DNA from: Candidatus Gastranaerophilales bacterium
Lineage (GTDB): Bacteria > Cyanobacteriota > Vampirovibrionia > Gastranaerophilales > Gastranaerophilaceae
Assembly (NCBI GenBank): GCA_944324825.1
Contig: CALUXU010000008.1
Span: forward strand, 1 to 64,000
Direction: 5' to 3'
DNA: 64,000 nt
Part shown: positions 31,275 to 41,300 of the stretch, in pieces
Layout of the letters: the number at the start of each line of letters is the position of its first letter
How positions within the stretch are numbered: the stretch's first letter is position 1
Notes under the pieces: model-generated
The model's database searches: none
The model's input: the letters and a program-made list of their open reading frames with translations, nothing else
What the model was told of the DNA's origin: nothing
Made by a program: the position numbers and the translations under genes

Positions 31275-32822
31275 ATGGCATCTTTAGGTGAATTATTTGT
31301 TGAATTAGGTGTTGTCGGTGATGTAAAACCGCTTGAAAAAGCTATTGGCACTATGAAAGAAGCGGTTAAACAAATTAATGATGAAATCGCGGCAAATAAA
31401 AGATTATTAAAATACTTGCAGGATATTAAAAACGCAAGGAATAATAACGAAAAAGCCGTTATAAAAGAAAATTTTGCAAAAGAAATTCAAAAACAAAAAA
31501 TGCTTGATGAGATTGACCAAACTCAAAAAGCAGTAAAAGAAGAGAAAGAATTAAGCGAAAACATCGGCGGTGTAATACGTGGTTTAGTTGGCTTTGCGGG
31601 AGCGGTAGTTGGTGCAACATTTGCATTAAATAAACTTGTAACAAGTCTAGTTGAAAGCAACCAGCAAATGCTTAATCTTATGAGAACATCTGACATTGGG
31701 TTAAGAACGTTCCAAAAATGGAATAATGTTGGTAAAATGCTAGGGGTGCAAAACGCTGCCCAACAGCTTGAAGGATTAAACCAAAGATTATTCGAACTTC
31801 GTTTAACCGGTGAAGGTGCTCGAGGTTTTCAACTTGCCGGGATTAATCCTATGGGGCAGGATGCCAACGGTGTGATGGAGCAGTTAAGAAACCGTGTACA
31901 AGGACTTGATGATACGTCTGCTTCATATCTTTTGCAGCAAATGGGGATAGACCCTCAAATGCTTCACCTGTTAAGATTAAGCCGGAATGAGTTTGAAGCA
32001 TTAGGACAAACGATAAGAAAATATCAATTAACTCCGGAGCAATCGCAACAGATTCAAGCAATGAATATTCAATTACAGATTGCGGCAATCAAACTCCAAT
32101 ATTTAAAAGATAGAGCGATCTTAGCGATTATCCCAGGGTTTATTAAATTGATGAATAGCTTAGTAAGAGTAACAGAAGGGTTAAAACAATTTGTTAAATA
32201 TGCAGGGATTTTTATATCACAGCATCCGAGTATAAGAGCTGGAATATTAAATATTGCAACCGCATTAGGTGTTCTTTTTGCTATTTTGCATCCGATATTA
32301 ACATTATTAAGTGCATTATATTTACTTATAGATGATATAGTAGGTTACAATCAAGGCAAAAAAAGTCTAGTTGGAGGCTTTTTGTATAATTGGAATAAAG
32401 TCGTTGATGATATTAAAGAGCAGTTTGAAGATTTATCTTTCCCTGAAATAGTAATAAAAGTTGGAGAGCTTATTATAGATGCAGGGAAAGCAATAATAAA
32501 AAAAGTTGATGAAAAACTTAATTTGCCACAAAAACTTGCTGATTTAGGCCTTATTTATATAGCAAAGCATAGTGACAAATATGATGCAAAGGAAATTAAT
32601 CGATTATTACAAATGCGTGGACTTGGTACATTAGAGGATTATAATCAAGGTTCCAATTTAGTAACTCCATCTATGCAGCAAAATATATCTAATAATAAAG
32701 TTCAAAATCATAGTAATGTTGTTAATCAAGATATAAAAATTCAAACAAATCAACCTGCAGAAGCTACAAAACGGGAATATGAACGTGCATATATACAAGC
32801 AAGGTTCGCAACGGGAATGTAA
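31275..32822 (+). CDS. Tail tape measure protein
   Basis: 515 residues, short for a tape measure. Residues 1-95 are a coiled coil. A hydrophobic segment follows (GGVIRGLVGFAGAVVGATFA). The middle has Gln-rich helices (QLEGLNQRLFELRLTGEGAR), then a membrane-like helix pair (ATALGVLFAILHPILTLLSA) near residue 345. Such proteins set tail length, so the tail should be short. It directly precedes the baseplate genes. Confidence 0.8.
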   Translation: MASLGELFVELGVVGDVKPLEKAIGTMKEAVKQINDEIAANKRLLKYLQDIKNARNNNEKAVIKENFAKEIQKQKMLDEIDQTQKAVKEEKELSENIGGVIRGLVGFAGAVVGATFALNKLVTSLVESNQQMLNLMRTSDIGLRTFQKWNNVGKMLGVQNAAQQLEGLNQRLFELRLTGEGARGFQLAGINPMGQDANGVMEQLRNRVQGLDDTSASYLLQQMGIDPQMLHLLRLSRNEFEALGQTIRKYQLTPEQSQQIQAMNIQLQIAAIKLQYLKDRAILAIIPGFIKLMNSLVRVTEGLKQFVKYAGIFISQHPSIRAGILNIATALGVLFAILHPILTLLSALYLLIDDIVGYNQGKKSLVGGFLYNWNKVVDDIKEQFEDLSFPEIVIKVGELIIDAGKAIIKKVDEKLNLPQKLADLGLIYIAKHSDKYDAKEINRLLQMRGLGTLEDYNQGSNLVTPSMQQNISNNKVQNHSNVVNQDIKIQTNQPAEATKREYERAYIQARFATGM

Positions 32823-32827
32823 TTTAA

Positions 32828-33649
32828 ATGAGTCAAAGTTTTTCTTTAGCAATAGATAGCAATTCAGAATATTCTTCCGAATCTGTTATATTTGACACAG
32901 ATACTAATATAGGTCATTGGTTCGAAATAATTGAAGAAGATTCTTTAAATTTGCAGGCTCAAATCACTGATAACTATATTGAGAATAATACATCAATTCA
33001 AGATCATATAGCTATAAGTCCTGTCATTATAACAATGAGAGGGTATATAGGAGAAACGGTTTATCACGCTCCTACAAGTTATGGTAATATTGTAGATAGT
33101 TTTAACGATTTTTTAATAAATAAATTCGGATTTAGTGTTAGTGATAAATTGACACCAATATCGGCATTATTGCCACCATTAAGTAATGTGAATCAAATCG
33201 CGAGAAATGCTGTAAATTATGTAGAATCTTCTGTCAACAGATATCAAAAGATATATAACCAATTTAAAAATTTAAAAAAAGCAGATAGAGTAACAGTTTC
33301 TGAAACGGTTCAAAAATACGCTGCCAGACACTTAAAGAATATGTGGGAAAACCGTACATTAGTTGAAGTAGTCACTCCTTATGGCTATTATAATAATATG
33401 GCAATTCAATCGATTACTTTAACCCAAGGAAATAGTATTTCGATATCTGAATTATCTGTGACGTTAAAACAAATTAATTATGCAGAAACAACCACCACAG
33501 ATGTAAACAAAGATGTAATTTCGGCATATAACGCAATCCCACGAGCAGAAGAAGTAAACTGCGGTAAAGCACAAGGAGTTAATGACTATACAATATTAGG
33601 TTCAATGAATAAAAAATTCGCAAAATCAAAATATGAGGTTAACTCTTAA
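32828..33649 (+). CDS. Baseplate/tail protein, DUF6046-like
   Basis: 273 residues. IQDHIAISPVIITMRGYIGE and 'ENRTLVEVVTPYGYYNNMAI' are typical of phage tail proteins that follow the tape measure, where the first strand set binds the tube end. Probably part of the baseplate hub. The family name is from memory and may be imprecise. Confidence 0.55.
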   Translation: MSQSFSLAIDSNSEYSSESVIFDTDTNIGHWFEIIEEDSLNLQAQITDNYIENNTSIQDHIAISPVIITMRGYIGETVYHAPTSYGNIVDSFNDFLINKFGFSVSDKLTPISALLPPLSNVNQIARNAVNYVESSVNRYQKIYNQFKNLKKADRVTVSETVQKYAARHLKNMWENRTLVEVVTPYGYYNNMAIQSITLTQGNSISISELSVTLKQINYAETTTTDVNKDVISAYNAIPRAEEVNCGKAQGVNDYTILGSMNKKFAKSKYEVNS

Positions 33650-33743
33650 TCTTATGCACCAAATAAAGGCTTATACAAATTATAAACCTAATTAATAACT
33701 TACATTTTTATTAAATCTTCATAGTTATAAAGTGAGATAAATT

Positions 33744-34088
33744 ATGCAGCAAATAACCAGTTTAACAGATAATCCAAAACAATTACATCAATTAGTTTTA
33801 GAGAACAACGAAACGGCAGAATTCAGGCTTTATTTCTCTGCAAGGCAGGAGTCTTGGTATTTTGATTTGGTATATAAAGATTTAACAATCAACTGTTTGA
33901 AAGTTGTTATATCCCCTAATACAATCAGAAATTTTAAACGATTGTTACCTTTTGGCATTGCGTTTTTATCTAATGGGGATGTTGAACCGTTTCAACTGGA
34001 TGATTTTACATCAGGCAGGGTTCAAATGTACGTATTAAATTCAGAAGAAGTACAACAGGTTGAAGAAGGAATATACTTAGTAGGTTGA
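33744..34088 (+). CDS. Small tail protein (DUF6983-like)
   Basis: 114 residues, beta-rich (LENNETAEFRLYFSARQESW...YFDLVYKD...CLKVVISPNTI). This is the type of small protein found between tape measure and hub genes of myoviruses. Its stop is directly followed by the hub gene. About 90 bases of AT-rich spacer precede it. Confidence 0.55.
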   Translation: MQQITSLTDNPKQLHQLVLENNETAEFRLYFSARQESWYFDLVYKDLTINCLKVVISPNTIRNFKRLLPFGIAFLSNGDVEPFQLDDFTSGRVQMYVLNSEEVQQVEEGIYLVG

Positions 34089-34089
34089 T

Positions 34090-35469
34090 ATGGTATTACA
34101 GTTTGGAGCCAAATACAGGGTAACAGTTTATTCTAATACAGAAACCGTTACTGTTGAATATCCTATAACTTGTAAATTCAATATTACCCGCGGGGTTTTT
34201 TCTGAATCAAACAAAGCAACTATACAACTTTATAACCTTGCTCTTGCAACTAGAAACAAGATATTTCAAGACCAGTTTACCCTTGACCAGTCAAAATGGA
34301 AATATGTACATCTTGAAGCCGGTTACGGTGATAAATTAAGTTTAATATTTAAAGGTAGAATCCTGCAGGCTTATTCGTTCAAATCAGGTGGACAAACTGA
34401 TATCATAACCGAAATTCAAGCTATGGCACTTGATATCTTTGACCATCAGACATCACATACTTTTGCTGCAGGCACAACTTTTTTAGATGCACATAACACT
34501 ATCGCATCTGATATGCCGAATGTAACAATAGGTAACGTAGGGTCTTTGGATGGGGTTTTTCAAACTCCGACAACGTTTGAAGGAAACGCATTTGAACAAA
34601 TAAACAAACTCACAGGCGGACATACTTTTGTTGATAATGGTGAATTGAATACCATTATGGAGAATGAAGTAATTGAGGTTCCGGTTCCTGTAATTTCGAA
34701 CGATACTGTATTATTAGAAACTCCGATGCGGAGAGATGCGAACCTTGAAATCAAAACGATATTTTTGCCTGATATTGTGGTAGGCCAGTTAGTTGAGGTC
34801 AACTCCTCAACGCAGCCGAATTTCAACGGGCAGTTTAAACTTGTCGGATTTACCCACGATTGTTTAATATCGCCGACTCAAGCGGGTACAAGAACAACAC
34901 AAATGACATTGTGGATTGGCCCAATGTTACCGAATTCTAATATTGCTCTGACCGGACAAAACCAAACGCAGCAATTTAGTAAGGTTAAAGGGGATAAAAT
35001 ACAGCCTGTATTAACTGCTCAACCTGCAGATGTACAAGGTGTATATAATTATATCCAGCAAAATAATGGTGCGATCCCTACAACTAAAATAACTAAAAAT
35101 ATCAGTTGGAAAGAGATGTTAGGGAACAATAATACAAACTCTCAAAGAAAAAGTGAATGCACAATCGGAATATTATCAAACGTTTATAATACAGCTCAAA
35201 CGTTACAAAGATTTTTGAATACTTATTATCCGGGACGTTCCATCAGGATAACAAGCGGGTGGCGGTCGACAGCTAATAATAGAAGCTGCGGCGGCAACCC
35301 GAAGTCAAAACATTTATCAGGTTTGGCGGTTGATTTTCTTGTAAATGGTGTTGCAACTTCAAGTTTAGTTAACAGATTAAAAGCTGCTTGGACTGGATGG
35401 GTAGGGAATTATAATACTTTTGCTCACGCCCAAATTAATAGTTCTCGCGGACGTGCGAATGATGTTTAA
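34090..35469 (+). CDS. Baseplate hub protein fused to an M15-like DD-peptidase
   Basis: 459 residues. Residues 1-270 form a phage hub-type domain (VEYPITCKFNITRGVFSESN...GDKLSLIFKGRILQAYSF). A linker leads to a peptidase domain (about 340-459): RITSGWRS and SKHLSGLAVDFLV carry the H-x6-D zinc motif of M15_3/hedgehog-like DD-carboxypeptidases, and 'FAHAQI' may supply the third ligand. This tail-associated lysin would cut peptidoglycan during injection. Confidence 0.8.
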   Translation: MVLQFGAKYRVTVYSNTETVTVEYPITCKFNITRGVFSESNKATIQLYNLALATRNKIFQDQFTLDQSKWKYVHLEAGYGDKLSLIFKGRILQAYSFKSGGQTDIITEIQAMALDIFDHQTSHTFAAGTTFLDAHNTIASDMPNVTIGNVGSLDGVFQTPTTFEGNAFEQINKLTGGHTFVDNGELNTIMENEVIEVPVPVISNDTVLLETPMRRDANLEIKTIFLPDIVVGQLVEVNSSTQPNFNGQFKLVGFTHDCLISPTQAGTRTTQMTLWIGPMLPNSNIALTGQNQTQQFSKVKGDKIQPVLTAQPADVQGVYNYIQQNNGAIPTTKITKNISWKEMLGNNNTNSQRKSECTIGILSNVYNTAQTLQRFLNTYYPGRSIRITSGWRSTANNRSCGGNPKSKHLSGLAVDFLVNGVATSSLVNRLKAAWTGWVGNYNTFAHAQINSSRGRANDV

Positions 35470-35471
35470 TT

Positions 35472-36146
35472 ATGTACATTTCATCAAAATTTAACAAATA
35501 CTCTGCCCCGGCAGATTTAATACAAACCTTAAAATCAAACAGCGAAAGCACTGCAGCAAAAATAAACTGTATGCGTATCGGTGTTGTACAAGAGTTTTAC
35601 CCTGAAAATCTTACCGTACAGGTAAAAATTGCGGATAAAAAGGTAATAGGGTTAAATCCTGACGGCTCGCAGATTTTAAAAGAATATCCTTTGATTTATG
35701 CAAAAGTTTGTTATTGTAATCCTTTTCTTACTTATCCCCTAATGCAGGGTATGGAATGTATCCTGCTTTTTAATGATAGGGAAATAGAAACCTGGTTTAT
35801 AAACGGTGGCAGCAATATTCAGGCTTATCCAAGGATGCACGATTTATCCGATGCAATTGCAATTGTCGGGATACGGTCGTTGCCAAATATGATACAGATT
35901 TTAACTGATTGCTTGCATTTGTTTTACGGTCAATCTGACCTGCAAATAAAAGATGAGAATATTAACCTCAACACCGGGACTTTAAATATTACCGCAAATA
36001 CTTTTCAAACAGGCGACACAACCCAAGACGGTACAATAACCGCAACAAGTTTAAATGCGACCTCTGCAGCCAGCGGCGATTTAGTTGACAGCCAGGGGAA
36101 AGTTATTGCAAAAGTAACCAACGGAATTGTAACGAGTATTTCATAA
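35472..36146 (+). CDS. Baseplate spike protein (gpV/gp138-like)
   Basis: 224 residues. The N-terminal OB-fold segment (CMRIGVVQEFYPENLTVQVK, PLIYAKVCYCNPFLTYPLMQGMECILLF in part) matches membrane-piercing spike proteins. The C-terminal part is a T/N-rich repeat, possibly a beta-helix tip. It probably forms the trimeric spike at the tail tip. Confidence 0.75.
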   Translation: MYISSKFNKYSAPADLIQTLKSNSESTAAKINCMRIGVVQEFYPENLTVQVKIADKKVIGLNPDGSQILKEYPLIYAKVCYCNPFLTYPLMQGMECILLFNDREIETWFINGGSNIQAYPRMHDLSDAIAIVGIRSLPNMIQILTDCLHLFYGQSDLQIKDENINLNTGTLNITANTFQTGDTTQDGTITATSLNATSAASGDLVDSQGKVIAKVTNGIVTSIS

Positions 36147-36515
36147 ATGAGAATTAGAAACGTAGACAAAAACAATGATTGGACATTTGGACAATCGTTA
36201 TCAAATTATGTCCAAAATGAGTATGCAATAGAGCTTGATATTAAGTTAAAAATTCAAGAATGGTATCAAGATTGTTTTTTTGCTCTTACAAACGGTATAC
36301 CGTGGCAAATCAGATTAGGGTCAAAGCGGCAAAAGGAGTTGTTAGACAGGGATTTGATTAATACTGTCAGGTCAATTGAAGGGGTATTGAATATTTTTGA
36401 TTTTACAAGTTCAACGGACGGCAGAAGGTACAGGGCTCAAATGAATGTATTTACCCGATATTCAACAGATTATTTGCCAATAAATATTGATACAGAGGAT
36501 TTTATAAATGCCTGA
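36147..36515 (+). CDS. Baseplate wedge protein, gp25/W-like
   Basis: 122 residues, located between the spike and J-like genes. 'IELDIKLKIQEWYQDCFFAL' and 'GVLNIFDFTSSTDGRRYRAQ' fit the W/gp25-like family, with a shortened first domain. It is a baseplate connector. It overlaps the J gene by eight bases. Confidence 0.6.
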   Translation: MRIRNVDKNNDWTFGQSLSNYVQNEYAIELDIKLKIQEWYQDCFFALTNGIPWQIRLGSKRQKELLDRDLINTVRSIEGVLNIFDFTSSTDGRRYRAQMNVFTRYSTDYLPINIDTEDFINA

Positions 36516-37719
36516 AGGAATAACAGAAAACGGATTAACACTGGATAGTTATAACACTATTTTAGAAGGGTTGCAATCAGAATTAAATACAATATATGCT
36601 CCGGATGGTGACAGTATAAATTTTGGATCTGAAACTCCGGATGGGCAGTTAACAAATATTATCGCTCAAATGTGTTCAGATATCAGGGAACTTATCCAAG
36701 AGGTTTACAATTCTTTTGACCCTTCGAAGTGTTCAGGAGTGGTTCAAGATAGCCGATATGCTTTAAATTATATATTCAGAAATGGTGGCACATTCACTAT
36801 CCAAAATATAGATATTGTAACTGATAGAACGGTAGAGCTGCAAGGGCTGGATGGTAATTACAGCGATACAAACGCTGCAGCTTATACGGTATCCGATAAT
36901 GCGGGGAATCTTTGGTATTTAATCGATAGTACAACGCTTGAATCCGGTTCCCATTCATTACCTTTCAGATCTAAATCTATGGGATTAGTTCAGCCGGTTA
37001 TAGGAACGATAACAACGCAGGTTACAACTGTTTTAGGCGTTGTATCTGTAAATAATTCTGTTGCTCCGACAACTTTAGGGGTGGAGCAAGAAACCGATTC
37101 ACAATTTAGAGTTAGAAGGGAACGTTCAACGGAGCGGAGAGGACAAAACAATATTGATGCAATGTTATCACAATTGCTTGATTTAGATTCCGTTTCTGAT
37201 GCAACAACGCATATTAATAATACTTCAACTACGGATTCTACCGGCACCCCTGCTAATACCGTATGGGTGATAGTCGAAGGCGGCGCTAATTCAGATATTG
37301 CGGATGTTATATATACAAACTCTTGCGGCAGACCGACAAGAGGCGAAATTTCTGTCCAGGTACCGGCTGTATCGGGGCAGATTTTTAATGTCAATTTTGA
37401 CCGCCCAACACCTGTTCCTTTGTATCTAAAATTCGATTTTCAATTAACGGTAGACCAAGATGCAACGGATACATCAGGGATTATAAATACTATTGTAGAA
37501 AACCTTACTTATACATTAAATGAGTCTGCAGAAACATCAAAGCCTACTTGCGTAGCAAAAGATGCAATTCTACAAAACGGTGGGGGCGGTTACGCATTGA
37601 ATATGGAAATATCAACTAATGGGACTGATTGGGTTGATTATATCCCGTCAGCCTCTTTAGCCAACAAGTTTGTTGTGGATGCAACAAGAATAAGAGTCAA
37701 TGTAATTGAGATGTCATAA
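36508..37719 (+). CDS. Baseplate J-like protein
   Basis: 403 residues. YNTILEGLQSELNTIYAPDG at the N-terminus and 'ETDSQFRVRRERSTERRGQN' with 'VSDATTHINNTSTTDSTGTP' are the pattern of phage baseplate assembly protein J (gp6-like). It forms the baseplate ring that locks the spike and opens on contraction. It is adjacent to the DUF2612 gene, a common order. Confidence 0.85.
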   Translation: MPEGITENGLTLDSYNTILEGLQSELNTIYAPDGDSINFGSETPDGQLTNIIAQMCSDIRELIQEVYNSFDPSKCSGVVQDSRYALNYIFRNGGTFTIQNIDIVTDRTVELQGLDGNYSDTNAAAYTVSDNAGNLWYLIDSTTLESGSHSLPFRSKSMGLVQPVIGTITTQVTTVLGVVSVNNSVAPTTLGVEQETDSQFRVRRERSTERRGQNNIDAMLSQLLDLDSVSDATTHINNTSTTDSTGTPANTVWVIVEGGANSDIADVIYTNSCGRPTRGEISVQVPAVSGQIFNVNFDRPTPVPLYLKFDFQLTVDQDATDTSGIINTIVENLTYTLNESAETSKPTCVAKDAILQNGGGGYALNMEISTNGTDWVDYIPSASLANKFVVDATRIRVNVIEMS

Positions 37720-38358
37720 ATGGATTATATAGCGACATTAGAAGAATTAAAAAAATATTATGCAAACCTTCTAATTATTCAATATAACGGAAAACCAAAA
37801 GCGAAAGCAACCATTGAGTTGATGGTTAAACTGTTGTACGTGAATATGGTTTTGCTCCAAATCAGAGATGCATTTGATTGGAAAACTGCAGTTGGAGTTC
37901 AATTAGATATAATCGGGGATTGGGTCGGGGTAAACAGGTTTTATAACGGCCAGTTATTTTATTTTCATCCTTGGTTTTCTTTGGTTGATTGGAACAGCGA
38001 ACTTGACAATCTGCAGGGTGGTTTTTCGACATTTCAAACCTTTGATGAAGGCGGCGGGGGATTTCTTGATTATGAAAACATTTTGCCTACTCAAAACCGT
38101 TTATCAGACGAAGGATTAAGGTTTTTAATCGGTTTAAAAATTATTAAAAATAGCATTTCTGCTACTTGCAGAAATATTGATGAAGCTATTTGGGATTATT
38201 TTGATGGGGATGTTTACACGGTATGGGACGATAACCTGCTTACCTACTATTACAGGCCTGTTTTATCAGAAGTTATGCAAGTAGCGGAAAGTAAAAACGT
38301 TTTACCTTGTCCGACAGGGATAAGAATTGAATTAAGGGAGATTATAGAAAATGCCTAA
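37720..38358 (+). CDS. DUF2612 baseplate/fibre attachment protein
   Basis: 212 residues. IRDAFDWKTAVGVQLDIIGD and 'WVGVNRFYNGQL' are the DUF2612 hallmark; 'LTYYYRPVLSEVMQVAESKNVLPCPTGI' is its C-terminal pattern. It lies between the J-like gene and the fibre, as in many myoviruses, and probably links fibres to the baseplate. It overlaps the fibre gene by eight bases. Confidence 0.75.
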   Translation: MDYIATLEELKKYYANLLIIQYNGKPKAKATIELMVKLLYVNMVLLQIRDAFDWKTAVGVQLDIIGDWVGVNRFYNGQLFYFHPWFSLVDWNSELDNLQGGFSTFQTFDEGGGGFLDYENILPTQNRLSDEGLRFLIGLKIIKNSISATCRNIDEAIWDYFDGDVYTVWDDNLLTYYYRPVLSEVMQVAESKNVLPCPTGIRIELREIIENA

Positions 38359-41300
38359 ATTACCTAGAGTTACAGGAAAAATATTTGCAAGTAATGCAGC
38401 CGAAGGAGATATAGGGCAATATGGTTCAGCATTAACAGGAAATAAAGTTCCTACATCCGATATTGCAGAAATTCAAGCTTTACCGGCTTATGAAGAAGGC
38501 TGGCGTGGGGCTGTAATTTCTGATAGAAATTACCCGACATTGCAAGAAATGAACGGATTGCAAAAAACATTCTCTCAACAAATCGCATATTTGTTGGAAA
38601 GTGGGATTCCGGAATGGGATGCGAATACCACATATTATAGAAATACATCTTTTTGTCAAATAAATGGCGTTTTATATCAATCTCAAAGTGATAATAACAT
38701 TGGCAATAATCCCGAAACAGATACTGTAAATTGGCAGAAATTAGATTTCGGCGGAGCTGGAAATAATAATGCGAATCAGGATTTGTCTAATTTGACTCCT
38801 ACTGGTGAAAAGCATTTTTTAAATAAAACTTACGTCACAAACTGTCTTTTAGGAACGGAGGACGTTAATTTCACTAAGCAGGATTACGAGATGCAATCTT
38901 ATGTCAATCTTGGGTGCACTGTATCTGAAACAAATGTTGTAAGCGGGTTCTCACAAGACAATTATATCTTGTTAAACAAACTCGCTCCGAATGATGCAGA
39001 GTTTACATTTTCTATCCCGTTTGAGCTTTCTGCTTTGACAGGAATACAGACTCTTATTGCCATAAATAACTATGATAACTGTATTTGTTTAAATAATGGT
39101 GTTTTGGCATTGAGATATAACGGCAACCAATTAAATGCGACCGGAACATTATTAATAAATACAGCATATACGCTGAATCTTGTTAAAACCTCATCTGATT
39201 ATACTGTTCAAATTAAATCAGAAGATGACGAAGAGTTTGCGACAGTGATAACTTTGCCTTCTGATATTGATTTCTTCGGCGGTAAGTCAATAACTTTAGG
39301 TTCAGATAAGACTCATTATTTAAATGGGACTATTGATTTAGCCAATTTAACAATAACAAGCGGTTCTGCTGCTTATTGGGATATAACTACTTTAAGTAAT
39401 TTTCAAACGGTTACTTTAACCGGGAATTTAGATTGTTTGATGTCAAACGGCAGGAATTCTGATATGACATTAAACAACAAAAACCCAATATTAGATGTAA
39501 ATACAACATTCTTATTAAACAATTCTACCGGAGATAATAAAACCGTTTTAATCAAAGATAACGGCGAATTGATGATACGGGATTCTTATGTGGAAAAAGC
39601 CACAACTCCTGACGATATTGATTCAAGCGGTGTATGGTTCGATACTGCTAATAATTATATGAAAGAACAACAATTACAGCTTCCGAATATTATTAATTCA
39701 GGATGCTTATTTGTTAATGGTGTCGCATCTAATTTTTCACAGGAAAATTTTTTAGAACTACCGAGTGGTTATAATTTGGGTAATTCTTGGTCAATTTCAT
39801 TGCCGGTAAATATTGTATTAAATTCCTCGAACCAAGAAAACGTTATAATCGGGGATTACACAAAAAACGAAGAAGGAGAAATTATCCCAAACAATTTAGC
39901 GGTTGTATATGATGGAAATACTACCGTTACGGTATATTTACGCCGTAACGATGTATTTGCCTGCAATAAACAAATTGTCGAATCAGTTGCTTACGAAGTA
40001 ACATATCAAGAACAAACCGGATATGTTTCTTCCCAAGGAGAAACAGGCGCTTTTGTCGCATCAGGAATACAAATATATTCAGACACCACATTGTCAGAAC
40101 CTTTGACAACCGCAGGCGAAAATGAGTGGCAATATACCGGAGATCATACCGATAATGTTTCAACAGTAAACGGCTATACAAAAATTAGCGGTACAATTTT
40201 TGTACCGAGCGGGACTCAAGTATATAAAGATGCAAACTTAACAGACCCTGATAGCCTTGCCACAGGTACAGATTGGGTATATACCGGTGCAACTTCAATC
40301 AGTATGATTGGAACACTACAAGAAACTGTTTCTGCAGGGACTTATACATTAGAATTAAATTATGACGGAGAAAATTATTCTTTAGGCTCTCAAACCTTAG
40401 CTAGTGCCGATTTTATCAAAGAAAACTTTAATATTTATATCGGTTCTGCTCCTTCTGTTGAAAACGCATTTTTTAATTCGACAATCGATATAGGACAAGC
40501 CGAATTTAGTTTTTGGACGTGGAACGGGATATCAGATGTTGAACCAAACTTTACTCCGGTTGGAGATATCCAATTGAATAATGGTGTGTTGAGTGGCTTC
40601 TCATCCTCTGCTTATGCAACCATTCCGCAAGCGTTCAATCCCGGAAGTAATCCGTGGGAAATGATATTCCTCGTCCAAAAAATAGGTAGTACTGCTGGAG
40701 TTATTTTTAATAACAACGATTCAAATTCAAACTGCGCAATAAATATTTACTGGGGGAGTGTTGGTGTAGGAGTATCTTTGTCGTCAAACGGAACATCTTA
40801 TGATATTGCGAACGGTCAGTCGTCAACTCTTCAATTAGAACTTAATACTCCGTATTATATTAAATTAAGTTGGGACACGACAAAATACGTACTTTCACAC
40901 TCTTTAACAGGAGAAAATAATTCTTTCATAGAAGATGTATCAGTTGAAAGTACTGTTCCAGTATTTAATAATAATGTGGTACCATTATTAGGATGCTCTT
41001 ATTTAGGATCGTCACCTCTCCTTGGCTCAATCGACCTAAACGAAACCTCAATCACCATCAACGGCGAACAGTGGTGGCAATGGAACGGTGTTAATTTAAA
41101 CAATCAATATTGGAATAGCTTTGTCGGTTGCAAAATCGGTGCAGTTAGTATGACTCAAGAAACTGTCCAGCCGAATATTGTAACATACGGAACTCCAACA
41201 ATTCAAAATGGCATTGCGAGTGGTTTTTCAACCTCCAGTGCAATTCAATCGGATTTAGATTTTATACCGGGAACAAATCCTTGGGAGGTAAATTTAAAAC

